From: Streptomyces sp. NBC_01707
GTDB lineage: Bacteria > Actinomycetota > Actinomycetes > Streptomycetales > Streptomycetaceae
DNA: 64,000 bases
Direction of reading: 5' to 3'
Assembly: GCF_041438805.1 (NCBI RefSeq)
Contig: NZ_CP109190.1
Coordinates: forward strand, 4,836,001-4,900,000
Shown: piece by piece, positions 43,790 to 51,968 of the stretch
Position numbering within the stretch: position 1 is the stretch's first letter
How the letters are laid out: each line of letters begins with the position of its first letter
Notes under the pieces: generated by a model
What the model saw: the letters and a program-made list of their open reading frames with translations, nothing else
What the model was told of the DNA's origin: nothing
The model's database searches: none
Position numbers and translations under genes: made by a program

Positions 43790-44467
43790 ATGCGCGACGC
43801 TTACCACGAGGAACTCGACTCGATCGGCGAAGGCCTCGTCGAAATGGCCCGGCTCGTCGGGTCGGCGATCGGGCGGGCGACGACGTCCATGCTGGACGCC
43901 GATCTCAAGCTCGCCGAGAGCGTGATCGCTGCGGACCAGAAGGTCGACGACCTCCAGCACGACCTGGAGGCGCGGGCGATCGCCCTGCTCGCGCGCCAGC
44001 AGCCGGTGGCGACCGACCTGCGGATCGTGGTCACCTCGCTGCGGATGAGCGCCGATCTGGAGCGCTCGGGCGACCTCGCCCAGCACGTCGCCAAGCTGAC
44101 CCGGCTGCGCTTCCCGGAGTCGGCGGTGCCGAACGATCTGCACGCCACCATTCTGGAGATGGGGCAGCTGGCGCAGCGGCTGATGGCCAAGGCGGCCGAG
44201 GTGATCATTACGAAGGATGTCGACCTGGCGCTCCAGCTGGAGCAGGACGACGACGAGATGGACCTGCTGCACCGCACGCTGTTCCAGCACCTGATGGACG
44301 ACCGCTGGAAGCACGGCATCGAGACCGCCGTCGACGTCACGCTGCTCGGCCGTTACTACGAGCGTTTCGCCGACCACGCGGTGTCGGTCGCCAAGCGGGT
44401 CGTCTATCTGGTGACGGGCGAGCACGCCGATGACCTGCAGGCCTCGCCCCCGGTGGAGGGCGCGTAG
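43790..44467 (+). CDS. phoU: Phosphate transport regulator PhoU
   Basis: A 225-residue all-helical protein with two three-helix PhoU repeats: EELDSIGEGLVEMARLVGSA and VDDLQHDLEARAIALLARQQ in the first, and ILEMGQLAQRLMAKAAEVI and GRYYERFADHAVSVAKRVVYL in the second, with the conserved ExxxD/ERxxDH metal-binding motifs. PhoU links the Pst transporter to PhoR and damps the Pho response. ATG at 43790 with a GGAGAGGA ribosome site. It is transcribed divergently from phoR-phoP over the PHO box. Confidence 0.95.
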   Translation: MRDAYHEELDSIGEGLVEMARLVGSAIGRATTSMLDADLKLAESVIAADQKVDDLQHDLEARAIALLARQQPVATDLRIVVTSLRMSADLERSGDLAQHVAKLTRLRFPESAVPNDLHATILEMGQLAQRLMAKAAEVIITKDVDLALQLEQDDDEMDLLHRTLFQHLMDDRWKHGIETAVDVTLLGRYYERFADHAVSVAKRVVYLVTGEHADDLQASPPVEGA

Positions 44468-44562
44468 CGAAGACCGGGGGGCTTCTGCGCTTGTGCGCCG
44501 TCGGTGCGCCGTTCATTTGCGGGCCCGTCTGGGCATGCAATGGGGTGGGGCGGCACGCCGAC

Positions 44563-44621
44563 GTCGTACGCCCCGGTCGTACGTCGTCGTCGTACGGCCC
44601 TGTCGTACGCCTGGATGTACG
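44563..44621 (+). repeat. 13-bp iteron array (GTCGTACG units)
   Basis: GTCGTACG occurs at 44563, 44576, 44589 and 44602, exactly 13 bp apart, with a degenerate fifth (GATGTACG) at 44614. The array ends 17 nt before the start of the Cys-rich peptide gene. Regular helical-phase spacing suggests cooperative binding by a regulator or a structured leader. Each unit contains the palindrome CGTACG. Confidence 0.8.
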
Positions 44622-44637
44622 TCCTTGAGGAGGAACG

Positions 44638-44778
44638 ATGGCTGACTCCCCCACGACCGACCCACAGCAGGAGACACCCGCTGAAGTGGTCCATCTGACG
44701 GTGCTCGGTGCCTGTGGCTGCGGCTCGGGCTGCGGGTGCGGCTGCCAGTCGGGCGCCCCGTGCCAGTGCGGCGGCTGA
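44638..44778 (+). CDS. Cys-rich, metallothionein-like peptide (46 aa)
   Basis: A 46-residue open frame, too short for standard gene-length cut-offs, with ATG at 44638 and a GAGGAGGAACG ribosome site immediately upstream. Residues 1-24 are acidic/polar; the C-terminus, GACGCGSGCGCGCQSGAPCQ..., holds seven cysteines in CxC and CxxxC patterns suited to binding Cu, Zn or Cd thiolate clusters. This resembles actinobacterial metallothioneins, but I cannot confirm the family. It is preceded by the iteron array and followed by a perfect terminator, so it is a self-contained transcription unit. Confidence 0.7.
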   Translation: MADSPTTDPQQETPAEVVHLTVLGACGCGSGCGCGCQSGAPCQCGG

Positions 44779-44808
44779 CCGAGGCCGACCGGACGCAAGC
44801 GTGCAGAC

Positions 44809-44844
44809 GGCGCCCCGCGCGGAACACTCTCCGCGCGGGGCGCC
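44809..44844 (+). terminator. Terminator of the Cys-rich peptide gene
   Basis: Perfect 15-bp stem GGCGCCCCGCGCGGA (44809-44823) / its complement (44830-44844) with a 6-nt loop, 30 nt after the stop. Downstream, 44845-45056 holds no gene I can support. Confidence 0.8.
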
Positions 44845-45056
44845 GGTACGTGCCCTTTCGGGGGTTCACTCGGTGACGGGCTCCGGCGCACGGCGGATAC
44901 GGGCGACCGCGTGGCCGACGGCACCGATCGGCGGCAGTGCGACCGAGGTGTGGCGCCACCGGTCCCCGACCGGCGGGACGCACCGCGCGAGCCCGCGGCG
45001 ACCGCGTGGCGGACGCGATGGGGAACGAGTACAGCGGCACCCGCCCCCATCGCCGT

Positions 45057-46367
45057 TCAGACCGCCTGCTCCACCACACCCTGCGGCGCACCCGACGCCG
45101 CGTCCGGCTCGGCCTCCGCAGCCGTCGCCGCCACCACGCCGGTCACCTTCTCCTCCGGCGAGAGCCCCCGCATGAGCACCCAGTACCCGAGCGCCGCCAC
45201 GGTCCCCAGCACCCCGCACATCCCCCACAGCCACTTCGCCCCGTAGTGGTCGATCACCAGACCGGACATCAACGGAGCGACCAGCGCCGCCGCCGACCAC
45301 GACAGCGTGTACATGCCCTGGTATCGGCCCCGGCCGTGGGCCGGGGAGAGGCGGACGACCAGGTTGCTCTGGACGGGGGCGTTGATGATCTCGCCGATCG
45401 TCCAGACGCAGATCGTCAGCGCGTACACGGCGACCGATCCGGCGAACACCGTCAGCCCGAATCCGTACCCCGCCAGCAGCGACGACACGATCAGCAGCCG
45501 ACGCGGGTCGCGGTGCTGGATGAAGCGGCCGACCGGGATCTGGAGTGCCACGATCATCACTCCGTTGACGGCGATCGCGGTGCCGAAGTCGGAGCTGGAG
45601 AGCCCGTCCGTACCCATCGCGACCGGCAGTCCCACGTACCCCTGCTGGAAGATCAGCGCCACCACGAACGACAGCCCGACGACGCTCATGAACCTGCCGT
45701 CGCGCAGCACGGTGGAGAGCCGGACGTCGGGCTCGGCCGGCAGTTTGCCGCCGACCGCCACGGGCGCCTTCTGCGGCCGGGACTCCGGCACCTTCAGGAA
45801 GACGACGACCGCGCAGAACAGCGTCATCGCGGCCTCGACCATGAACCCGGCGAGATAGCTGTACTCGGCGATGAACCCGGCACCGGCGGAGGAGACCGCG
45901 AAGCCGAGGTTGACCGCCCAGTAGTTCAAGGAGAACGCACGCACCCGGTCCTCGGGGCGGACGATGTCGGCCATCATCGCCTGCACGGCGGGCCGCGACG
46001 CGTTGCTGGCCATGCCGACGACGAAGGCGACGGCGGCGATCGCGACCGGATGGACCATGAAGCCGAGCACGGCCACGGACACGGCGGTCGAGCTCTGCGC
46101 GATCAGCATGGTGGGCCGGCGCCCGAGCCGGTCGGTCATCACCCCGGCACCGAGCGAGGAGATGACGCCGCCCAGTCCGTGCAGCGCGGCGACCAGACCC
46201 GCGTACGAGGCGGAGTAGCCGCGGTCCATGGTCAGGTAGAGCGCCATGAACGTGGCGACGAACGCCCCGAGCCGGTTGACCAGGGTGCTGGTCCACAGCC
46301 ACCAGAACTCTCTGGGGAGACCGGAGACGGTCTCGTGTGCGGCCCGTCTGAGACCGGCGACAGACAT
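45057..46367 (-). CDS. MFS transporter
   Basis: A 436-residue major-facilitator protein with about 12 membrane helices. The cytoplasmic loop 2-3 has the MFS motif GAGVMTDRLGRRPTMLIAQS (~75-95); the first helix region is REFWWLWTSTLVNRLGAFVATFM. It is probably a drug or metabolite exporter of the DHA1 type; substrate unknown. ATG at 46367 with a GGGGGGAA ribosome site on the minus strand. It diverges from gpmA. The 280 bp on its 3' side contain the terminator of the Cys-rich peptide and nothing else I can call. Confidence 0.88.
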   Translation of the reverse strand: MSVAGLRRAAHETVSGLPREFWWLWTSTLVNRLGAFVATFMALYLTMDRGYSASYAGLVAALHGLGGVISSLGAGVMTDRLGRRPTMLIAQSSTAVSVAVLGFMVHPVAIAAVAFVVGMASNASRPAVQAMMADIVRPEDRVRAFSLNYWAVNLGFAVSSAGAGFIAEYSYLAGFMVEAAMTLFCAVVVFLKVPESRPQKAPVAVGGKLPAEPDVRLSTVLRDGRFMSVVGLSFVVALIFQQGYVGLPVAMGTDGLSSSDFGTAIAVNGVMIVALQIPVGRFIQHRDPRRLLIVSSLLAGYGFGLTVFAGSVAVYALTICVWTIGEIINAPVQSNLVVRLSPAHGRGRYQGMYTLSWSAAALVAPLMSGLVIDHYGAKWLWGMCGVLGTVAALGYWVLMRGLSPEEKVTGVVAATAAEAEPDAASGAPQGVVEQAV

Positions 46368-46563
46368 ACGGGTTCCCCCCAGGGACGTACGGAGCGGATG
46401 CGTCCGGTAAGTGTCCCGGCCACAGTCCGAACATTACGAAGCCGGGGTTCCCGACCGCCACTCGATTGACGCCCGCCGTCAATCGTCCCTGGCCGCCCCC
46501 TTGCGCTGTCCGCCCTGTGACCGGTTGAGCGAAGGCCGCGGGGCTTCGATTACGCTCGGGCTC

Positions 46564-47322
46564 ATGGCCGACGCACCGTACAAGCTGATCCTCCTCCGCC
46601 ACGGCGAGAGCGAATGGAACGCGAAGAACCTGTTCACCGGTTGGGTGGACGTCAACCTCACCGAGAAGGGCGAGAAGGAGGCAGTCCGCGGCGGTGAGCT
46701 GCTCGAGGACGCCGGTCTGCTCCCCGATGTCCTGCACACCTCCCTCCAGAAGCGCGCCATCCGCACCGCCCAGCTCGCGCTGGAGGCCGCGGACCGCCAC
46801 TGGATCCCGGTCCACCGCTCCTGGCGGCTGAACGAGCGCCACTACGGCGCCCTCCAGGGCAAGGACAAGGCGCAGACGCTCGCCGAGTTCGGCCAGGAGC
46901 AGTTCATGCTCTGGCGCCGCTCGTACGACACCCCGCCGCCGGCCCTCGAGGACGGCGCCGAGTTCTCGCAGAGCGACGACCCGCGCTACGCCACGATCCC
47001 GAGCGAGCTGCGCCCGCGGACCGAGTGCCTCAAGGACGTCGTCGAGCGCATGCTGCCGTACTGGTACGACGCCATCGTCCCGGACCTGCTGACCGGCCGC
47101 ACGGTCCTGGTCGCCGCCCACGGCAACAGCCTCCGCGGCCTGGTCAAGCACCTCGACGGCATCTCCGACGCCGACATCACGGGCCTGAACATCCCGACCG
47201 GCATCCCGCTCGTCTACGAGCTCGACGCCGACTTCCGCCCCCTGAAGCCGGGCGGCACGTACCTCGACCCGGACGCGGCCGCGGCCGCCATCGAGGCCGT
47301 GAAGAACCAGGGCAAGAAGTAG
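46564..47322 (+). CDS. gpmA: 2,3-bisphosphoglycerate-dependent phosphoglycerate mutase
   Basis: A 252-residue glycolytic enzyme interconverting 3- and 2-phosphoglycerate. [20 protein letters not shown] (phospho-His13), [14 protein letters not shown] (~91) and [14 protein letters not shown] (second His ~186) are diagnostic of dPGM. ATG at 46564 was chosen because residues align with the family from [15 protein letters not shown]; upstream in-frame sequence is not conserved in type. It lies near mshA and the MFS gene, as in other Streptomyces, and is followed by a strong terminator. Confidence 0.95.
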   Translation: MADAPYKLILLRHGESEWNAKNLFTGWVDVNLTEKGEKEAVRGGELLEDAGLLPDVLHTSLQKRAIRTAQLALEAADRHWIPVHRSWRLNERHYGALQGKDKAQTLAEFGQEQFMLWRRSYDTPPPALEDGAEFSQSDDPRYATIPSELRPRTECLKDVVERMLPYWYDAIVPDLLTGRTVLVAAHGNSLRGLVKHLDGISDADITGLNIPTGIPLVYELDADFRPLKPGGTYLDPDAAAAAIEAVKNQGKK

Positions 47323-47336
47323 CACCCCTATTGATC

Positions 47337-47375
47337 ATGCCTCCCATCTGCGCGAACGGCGCGGATGGGAGGCAT
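47337..47375 (+). terminator. gpmA terminator
   Basis: ATGCCTCCCATC (47337-47348) pairs perfectly with GATGGGAGGCAT (47364-47375); an inner CGCG/CGCG extends the stem, and TTTT follows. A classic intrinsic terminator 14 nt after the stop. Confidence 0.9.
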
Positions 47376-47593
47376 TTTCGCGGCCCGGGGCCACTCCGGC
47401 CCTCACCTCGCCGGGTCTTGCGGCCCAAGTGCCCCTCCGACGGCCGCCCGGACCCGGTCCCGGTCCCGGTCCCGCCGTCACCGTGATCGTCCTCCAGCTC
47501 CGCAACAAGGTTCATGAGCCATCAGAAACGGCCTAGGCTGCTGCTCGTCGGTCAGCAGCAACTCACGTGCCGACCAGGGGATCAGGGGGACGA

Positions 47594-49291
47594 ATGGCGA
47601 TGTGCGATGCGCCCGGGGTGTTCCAGCCGCTGCAGGCGGACGATCCGTCCGTGGTGGCCGGATACCGTCTGACCGCGCGGCTCGGCGCAGGCGGCATGGG
47701 GCGGGTCTATCTGTCACACACGCAGGGCGGCCGGCCGGTGGCGATCAAGGTCGTCCGGCCCGAACTTGCCGACGACCCCGACTTCCGGCGGCGTTTCCGC
47801 CGGGAGATGGAGGCCGCCCGGCGGGTCAGGGGCGCGTACACCGCGGAGCTGATCGACGGGGACGCGGACGGCGCACCGCCCTGGCTGGCCACGCTGTACG
47901 TACCCGGTCCCTCGCTGGCGGAAGCCGTCGGACGGGGCGGGGCGCTGCCGGTGCCCGCGGTGCTGTGGCTGATGGCCGGAGTCGCCGAGGCTCTCCAGGC
48001 CATCCACGGCGCGGGGATCGTGCACCGCGACCTGAAGCCGTCGAACGTCCTGCTCGCGTCCGACGGACCGCGCGTGATCGACTTCGGCATATCGCTGGCC
48101 ACGGGCGTCAGTTCGTACACCGCCACGGGGTCCACCATCGGCACGCCCCAGTTCATGGCTCCCGAGCAGGCGTCCGGGGGTGCGGTGACGGCGGCGACCG
48201 ACGTGTTCTCGCTCGGCCAGACCGCGGCGTTCGCGGCGCTCGGTGAGGCGCTGTACGGGGATGGCCCCGCGGTCAGCGTGCTGTACCGGATCGTGCACTC
48301 CGAGCCCGATCTGTCTCCGCTGCCCACTCAGCTCCGCCCGCTGATCGCCCGCTGCCTGGCCGCCGACCCGGGGGAGCGGGCCACCCTGGCGGAGGTCGTG
48401 GAGTGGTGCCGGGAGCAACTGGGCGAGGACGCCGACGCGGGGGCGGGGCCGACCGTCTGGCGAGAGGTCACGGGACCGGAGGTGACGGTGCCGCCGCCGG
48501 TGCCCGATCCCACGCCGGCACACACGCTGCCGCTGGTCGCCACCGGGCCGCAGCAGGCGCGGGATCCGTGGGCGGCGCCGACGGACCCGGGCAGGACGCC
48601 GTCACGAAGACGCGGGACGAGACTGGCTGTGGGCGCGGCCGTGACGGCGGTCGTGCTGGTGCTCACGGCCCTGGTGTGGACGGTCATGGACGCGACGGGC
48701 GCGCTCCGTGGCCGGGACCATGGCGGCTCGGGGGGTACGGGCGCGGTGGCGGGGGCTCGTCCGGGGGCGACCGCGAAGGCGTCGACCTCCCCTTCCCCGT
48801 CCGCCCATGGGGCGAAGTCGGGGGCCGACGACGACGGGAGGGCCAAGGGGCCGAGCGCGGCGTCGGAAGCAGCGGACCCCTCCGCGACCGCACCCGCGTC
48901 GACGCAGGGCGAGCCCTACGCCCAGCAGTGGCTGGACGCGAAGAACTCACTGAGCTTCAAGAGACCGACCCAGCGCAAGGACCGCGCGGGGGACATCCGT
49001 TTCACCTGCGCGAAGGAGGTCAGCTGCACGCTGGAGAGCGACACCAGCGTGTTCACCATGGTCTTCGGCGAACCCGTCGCGGGCGTCGATGAATGCCGCC
49101 TCCTCACCGACCGTCAGACGGCCCATCGCCTCCCGCTCGCCGCTGCGGCGTCCGGCAGCGAGATCTGCGTCCAGCACCGCAACGGGGACATCGCGCTGCT
49201 CGTGATCGTGACGAAGGCGACCGCGATGCCGGAGAACGCCTTCGTGACCGCGGACATGACGGTGTGGCGACGGGCGGGCCAGGGCTCTTGA
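47594..49291 (+). CDS. Membrane-anchored Ser/Thr protein kinase
   Basis: A 565-residue Hanks-type kinase: glycine loop LGAGGMGRVY (~30-39), lysine in VAIKVV (K52), HRDLKPSN (~143), DFG (~163), GTPQFMAPEQ (~190). A Pro-rich juxtamembrane region is followed by one transmembrane helix (LAVGAAVTAVVLVLTALVWTV, ~345-365), a Ser/Ala/Gly linker and an extracytoplasmic domain (~435-565) with four cysteines (FTCAKEVSCTLE, DECRLL, EICVQH). The outer domain probably senses a cell-surface signal. ATG at 47594 with AGGGGGA. Unlike the kinase in the accessory region it has no TPRs and is membrane bound. Confidence 0.88.
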   Translation: MAMCDAPGVFQPLQADDPSVVAGYRLTARLGAGGMGRVYLSHTQGGRPVAIKVVRPELADDPDFRRRFRREMEAARRVRGAYTAELIDGDADGAPPWLATLYVPGPSLAEAVGRGGALPVPAVLWLMAGVAEALQAIHGAGIVHRDLKPSNVLLASDGPRVIDFGISLATGVSSYTATGSTIGTPQFMAPEQASGGAVTAATDVFSLGQTAAFAALGEALYGDGPAVSVLYRIVHSEPDLSPLPTQLRPLIARCLAADPGERATLAEVVEWCREQLGEDADAGAGPTVWREVTGPEVTVPPPVPDPTPAHTLPLVATGPQQARDPWAAPTDPGRTPSRRRGTRLAVGAAVTAVVLVLTALVWTVMDATGALRGRDHGGSGGTGAVAGARPGATAKASTSPSPSAHGAKSGADDDGRAKGPSAASEAADPSATAPASTQGEPYAQQWLDAKNSLSFKRPTQRKDRAGDIRFTCAKEVSCTLESDTSVFTMVFGEPVAGVDECRLLTDRQTAHRLPLAAAASGSEICVQHRNGDIALLVIVTKATAMPENAFVTADMTVWRRAGQGS

Positions 49292-49462
49292 CGCCCGAGC
49301 CGTCCGGCGCCTCCTGCCGGAAGCGCCGCGGGGAAGTCGTTGGCACCGAGTCCACAGCTGATTGGCTCCGCGTCCATCCCGGCGTGACCATTCCCTGTCG
49401 CACTGAAGGGCGTCAGAGCCCTTAGATTGGGGCGCGCGCGTTGAGAGATCGGGAGAACGAAC

Positions 49463-49711
49463 ATGGGTGAGCCTCTGAAGACCTTTGTCGGCGGCACCGA
49501 GGTCGAAGTGCCCAACAGCATCCCGGACATCCGTGCCACGCTCCCCGAGGACAGACGCGAGGAGTTCGACCACGCCATCAACGAGGCCGGGGTGCACGAG
49601 ATCCAGGCGGTCATGCGGCACTGGATGCTGGAGGCCGTGCCCGATCCCGAGGCCGAGCGGATCCTGGACCGGCTGGCGCAGGACGAGGCGGAGAGGCGGA
49701 GCGTCTCTTGA
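49463..49711 (+). CDS. Small protein, candidate antitoxin of a RelE-like pair
   Basis: An 82-residue acidic helical protein (MGEPLKTFVGGTEVEVPNSI..., then LPEDRREEFDHAINEAGVHE and VPDPEAERILDRLAQDEAER). ATG at 49463 after a GGGAGAACG ribosome site. The last base pairs overlap the next gene's TTG start (TTGA). Size, acidity and coupling suit an antitoxin; I know no family name for it. The pair sits alone between the kinase and the lipoprotein gene. Confidence 0.6.
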   Translation: MGEPLKTFVGGTEVEVPNSIPDIRATLPEDRREEFDHAINEAGVHEIQAVMRHWMLEAVPDPEAERILDRLAQDEAERRSVS

Positions 49712-49950
49712 GTTTCCGCATCTCCTACGCCCCGCCCGCCGACGACACCCTGGCCAAGATGCGGGAGGGCGGTACGTTCCGCGACGAGATGGCGCGGACC
49801 TTGGGGCGCGACCCGTACGGGCACGGGTCGTCGGCCGTCAAGAGTGAGCACGACCGGCGCGAGGCGACGGTCCTCGGGGCCATCGTGCTCTATTACGTCT
49901 CCGGGTCCGTTCTCACGGTCACCGTGGTGCGGCTCGTCCCGCTTCCCTGA
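49708..49950 (+). CDS. RelE/ParE-like toxin candidate
   Basis: An 80-residue protein starting at TTG 49708, overlapping the upstream stop by 4 nt. SFRISYAPPADDTLAKM and LGRDPYGHGSSAVKSEHDRR, then ATVLGAIVLYYVSGSVLTVT and VVRLVPLP follow the beta-alpha-alpha-beta-beta-beta order of RelE/ParE toxins (final strand TVTVVRLV). Typical catalytic residues are not clearly conserved, so it might be ParE-like (gyrase target), RelE-like (ribosome-dependent RNase) or inactive. It is a moderate-confidence assignment from pattern and context. Confidence 0.55.
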   Translation: MSFRISYAPPADDTLAKMREGGTFRDEMARTLGRDPYGHGSSAVKSEHDRREATVLGAIVLYYVSGSVLTVTVVRLVPLP

Positions 49951-49993
49951 GGCCTTTCGCCCCCGGGACGTGCGCCCGGACGAGCCCCGCCGA

Positions 49994-50779
49994 TCAGGCC
50001 AGCTTCGCGAGCTGTGCGTCGACCACCGCGGTCGGCAGATCGTAGTCCTTGCCCGTGCCGGACGCCGCCAGGTTGAGCGAGGTGAACGAGGCGATCGTGG
50101 CGCCCTGACGCACGACCACGAGCTTGAACGGGGCCTTCTCGCCGTCCTGTTCGACCGTCACCGTCCAGGCCGCGGCCTCCTCGCCGCCCGAGATCTTCTC
50201 CTCCTCGATCTTGACGACCTTCTGCTTGTCGCCGGCCACGGTGAGGCCGAAGCCGCCGGAGCACGCGGTGGCCGCGGTGCGCAGGCCGTCGATCGTGTCC
50301 TGGGCACCCTTGCCGTCGTACGAGGAGAGGGACGCCATCGTCGTCGTGATGTCGAAGGCCGCGATGAACGCCTCTTCCGCGTCCGCGCTGTCCTGCTTCT
50401 CCTTCTGGTCCTTCTTGGGTTCGCTGACGACCTTGCGCTGGTTGGCCGCCACGGGCTTGCCGACCTGGGCGCCCAGCAGTGCGTCGGCGAAGGTGTCACA
50501 GGCCTTGTCGTCCACGGTGACGGCGGACGCGGCGACGGCGTCGTCCTTGCCCGCCCTGCTGACCTTGTGCCCCTTGACGTCACCCTGGACCAGTGCCGCC
50601 TTGTCCAGTTCGGCGGCGGTCAGCACCTTGGCCACGGCGGGCTTGGCCGCCGCGCTCTCCTTGCCCTTTCCGTCCGCGTCCCCACTGCCGGAATCCGAGC
50701 TTCCGCAGGCGGTGGCGGCCAGAGCCAGGGAGGCCGTGCAGGCGGCAACGGCGGCGCGACGTATGACAGTAGGTCTCAT
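49994..50779 (-). CDS. Putative lipoprotein (sensor-like extracellular domain)
   Basis: A 261-residue lipoprotein: basic start VIRRAAVAACTASLALAATAC, with Cys ~25 as lipidation site, then a Lys/Ala/Asp-rich linker. The mature domain includes VLTAAELDKAALVQGDVKGH, CDTFADALLG and a second half with ACSGGFGLTVAGDKQKVVK and LVVVRQGATIASFTSLNL; the layout is like extracellular PknH-type sensor domains and streptomycete lipoproteins of unknown function. ATG at 50779. It is read on the strand opposite to the toxin pair and the APH gene. Confidence 0.7.
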   Translation of the reverse strand: MRPTVIRRAAVAACTASLALAATACGSSDSGSGDADGKGKESAAAKPAVAKVLTAAELDKAALVQGDVKGHKVSRAGKDDAVAASAVTVDDKACDTFADALLGAQVGKPVAANQRKVVSEPKKDQKEKQDSADAEEAFIAAFDITTTMASLSSYDGKGAQDTIDGLRTAATACSGGFGLTVAGDKQKVVKIEEEKISGGEEAAAWTVTVEQDGEKAPFKLVVVRQGATIASFTSLNLAASGTGKDYDLPTAVVDAQLAKLA

Positions 50780-50936
50780 GACCCAACTCTACGAGTCCGC
50801 AATGGTTTGACGATCAACCAATTCGGGCACAGGAGTTGATCGTAATTGCGTTGTGATCATCCCGTGAAGACGCCGGGCCGGTGCCCGGGTCGGCGCAGCA
50901 CAGTCCGGTCCACAACCGGCTTAAAGGGGCAGGCAC

Positions 50937-51950
50937 ATGCAGAGCCGCGCAACCGTCTCCACCGTCCTCGACGACATCGGGATCGGGGCGGGCCGCATCG
51001 CGGCGTGCAGCCCGCTCACCGGTGGCACGTACAACACCGTCACCCGCGTCACCCTCACCGACGGGCGGGACTGGGTGGTGAAAATACCGCCGCCGCCGAC
51101 CGCCGCGGGGATGAGTTACGAGCGCGACCTCCTGGTCAACGAGGTCACCTTCTACTCGGCGGCAGCGGCGACGGGGGACGTCGCGGTCCCTGATGTCGTG
51201 CACAGCCGGCTCGATCCCGGCTCCGCGACCGGACCGTACGTGATCACGTCGGCCTGCCCGGGGCGGCCCTGGTACGGGATCAGCCCGGCCCTGACAGACC
51301 GTGAGGAACGGCGGCTCAGGCATGAGTTGGGGCGGCTCGTCGGGCGACTGCACTCCGTCACCGGGCCCGGCGGATTCGGCTATCCGGCCCAACCGCTGGG
51401 CCCGTTGGCCCCGACCTGGCGGCAGGCGTTCACCGCCATGACGGACGCCGTGCTCGCCGACGCGGACACGTACAGTGCCCGTCTGCCGCGCCCGACGGAC
51501 CCGATCCGCGCGCTGCTCGCCGCTGCGGCGCCCGTGCTCGACGACGTCACCCGGCCCGCCCTGGTCCACTTCGACCTGTGGCAGGGCAATCTGCTCGTCG
51601 ACGGGGAGCCGGGGGCCCGGACGATCGGCGGGATCATCGACGGGGAGCGCATGTTCTGGGGCGACCCGGCCGCCGACTTCGTCTCGCTCGCCCTGCTCGG
51701 GGACGTGGAGAAGGACGAGGATCTCCTCGCCGGGTACGCGTCGTCGGCGGCGGACGGGGCCGTGGTGTTCGACACTTCCCTGCGGCTGCGGCTCGCGCTC
51801 TACCGCTGCTATCTCTACCTGATCATGCTGGTGGAGACCGTCCCCCGCCGTTCCCCCGCCGAGACGCGGGAGTGGGTGTGGCGCGAGGTCGGGCCGCAGC
51901 TCGAATCGGCGCTGGTGGACGTCGAGTCGGCGCTGCGGACCCGGGAGTGA
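50937..51950 (+). CDS. Aminoglycoside phosphotransferase (APH) family kinase
   Basis: A 337-residue small-molecule kinase of the APH/fructosamine-kinase fold. Visible are the ATP-binding lysine in DWVVKIPPP (~45), LVHFDLWQGNLLVDGEP (~214, the HxDxxxxN catalytic loop) and IDGERMFWGDPAADFVSLAL (the D-G/D metal motif). Substrate unknown; many such streptomycete proteins phosphorylate sugars or amines rather than antibiotics. ATG at 50937 with AAAGGGG. It converges with the beta-helix gene (19-nt gap). Confidence 0.8.
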   Translation: MQSRATVSTVLDDIGIGAGRIAACSPLTGGTYNTVTRVTLTDGRDWVVKIPPPPTAAGMSYERDLLVNEVTFYSAAAATGDVAVPDVVHSRLDPGSATGPYVITSACPGRPWYGISPALTDREERRLRHELGRLVGRLHSVTGPGGFGYPAQPLGPLAPTWRQAFTAMTDAVLADADTYSARLPRPTDPIRALLAAAAPVLDDVTRPALVHFDLWQGNLLVDGEPGARTIGGIIDGERMFWGDPAADFVSLALLGDVEKDEDLLAGYASSAADGAVVFDTSLRLRLALYRCYLYLIMLVETVPRRSPAETREWVWREVGPQLESALVDVESALRTRE

Positions 51951-51968
51951 CCGCAGCGCCGGGGCCCG

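Noticed and set aside
44866..47325. 819-codon minus-strand frame opposite gpmA and crossing the MFS gene
   Set aside because: Overlaps two well-supported genes in other frames; no recognisable domain.
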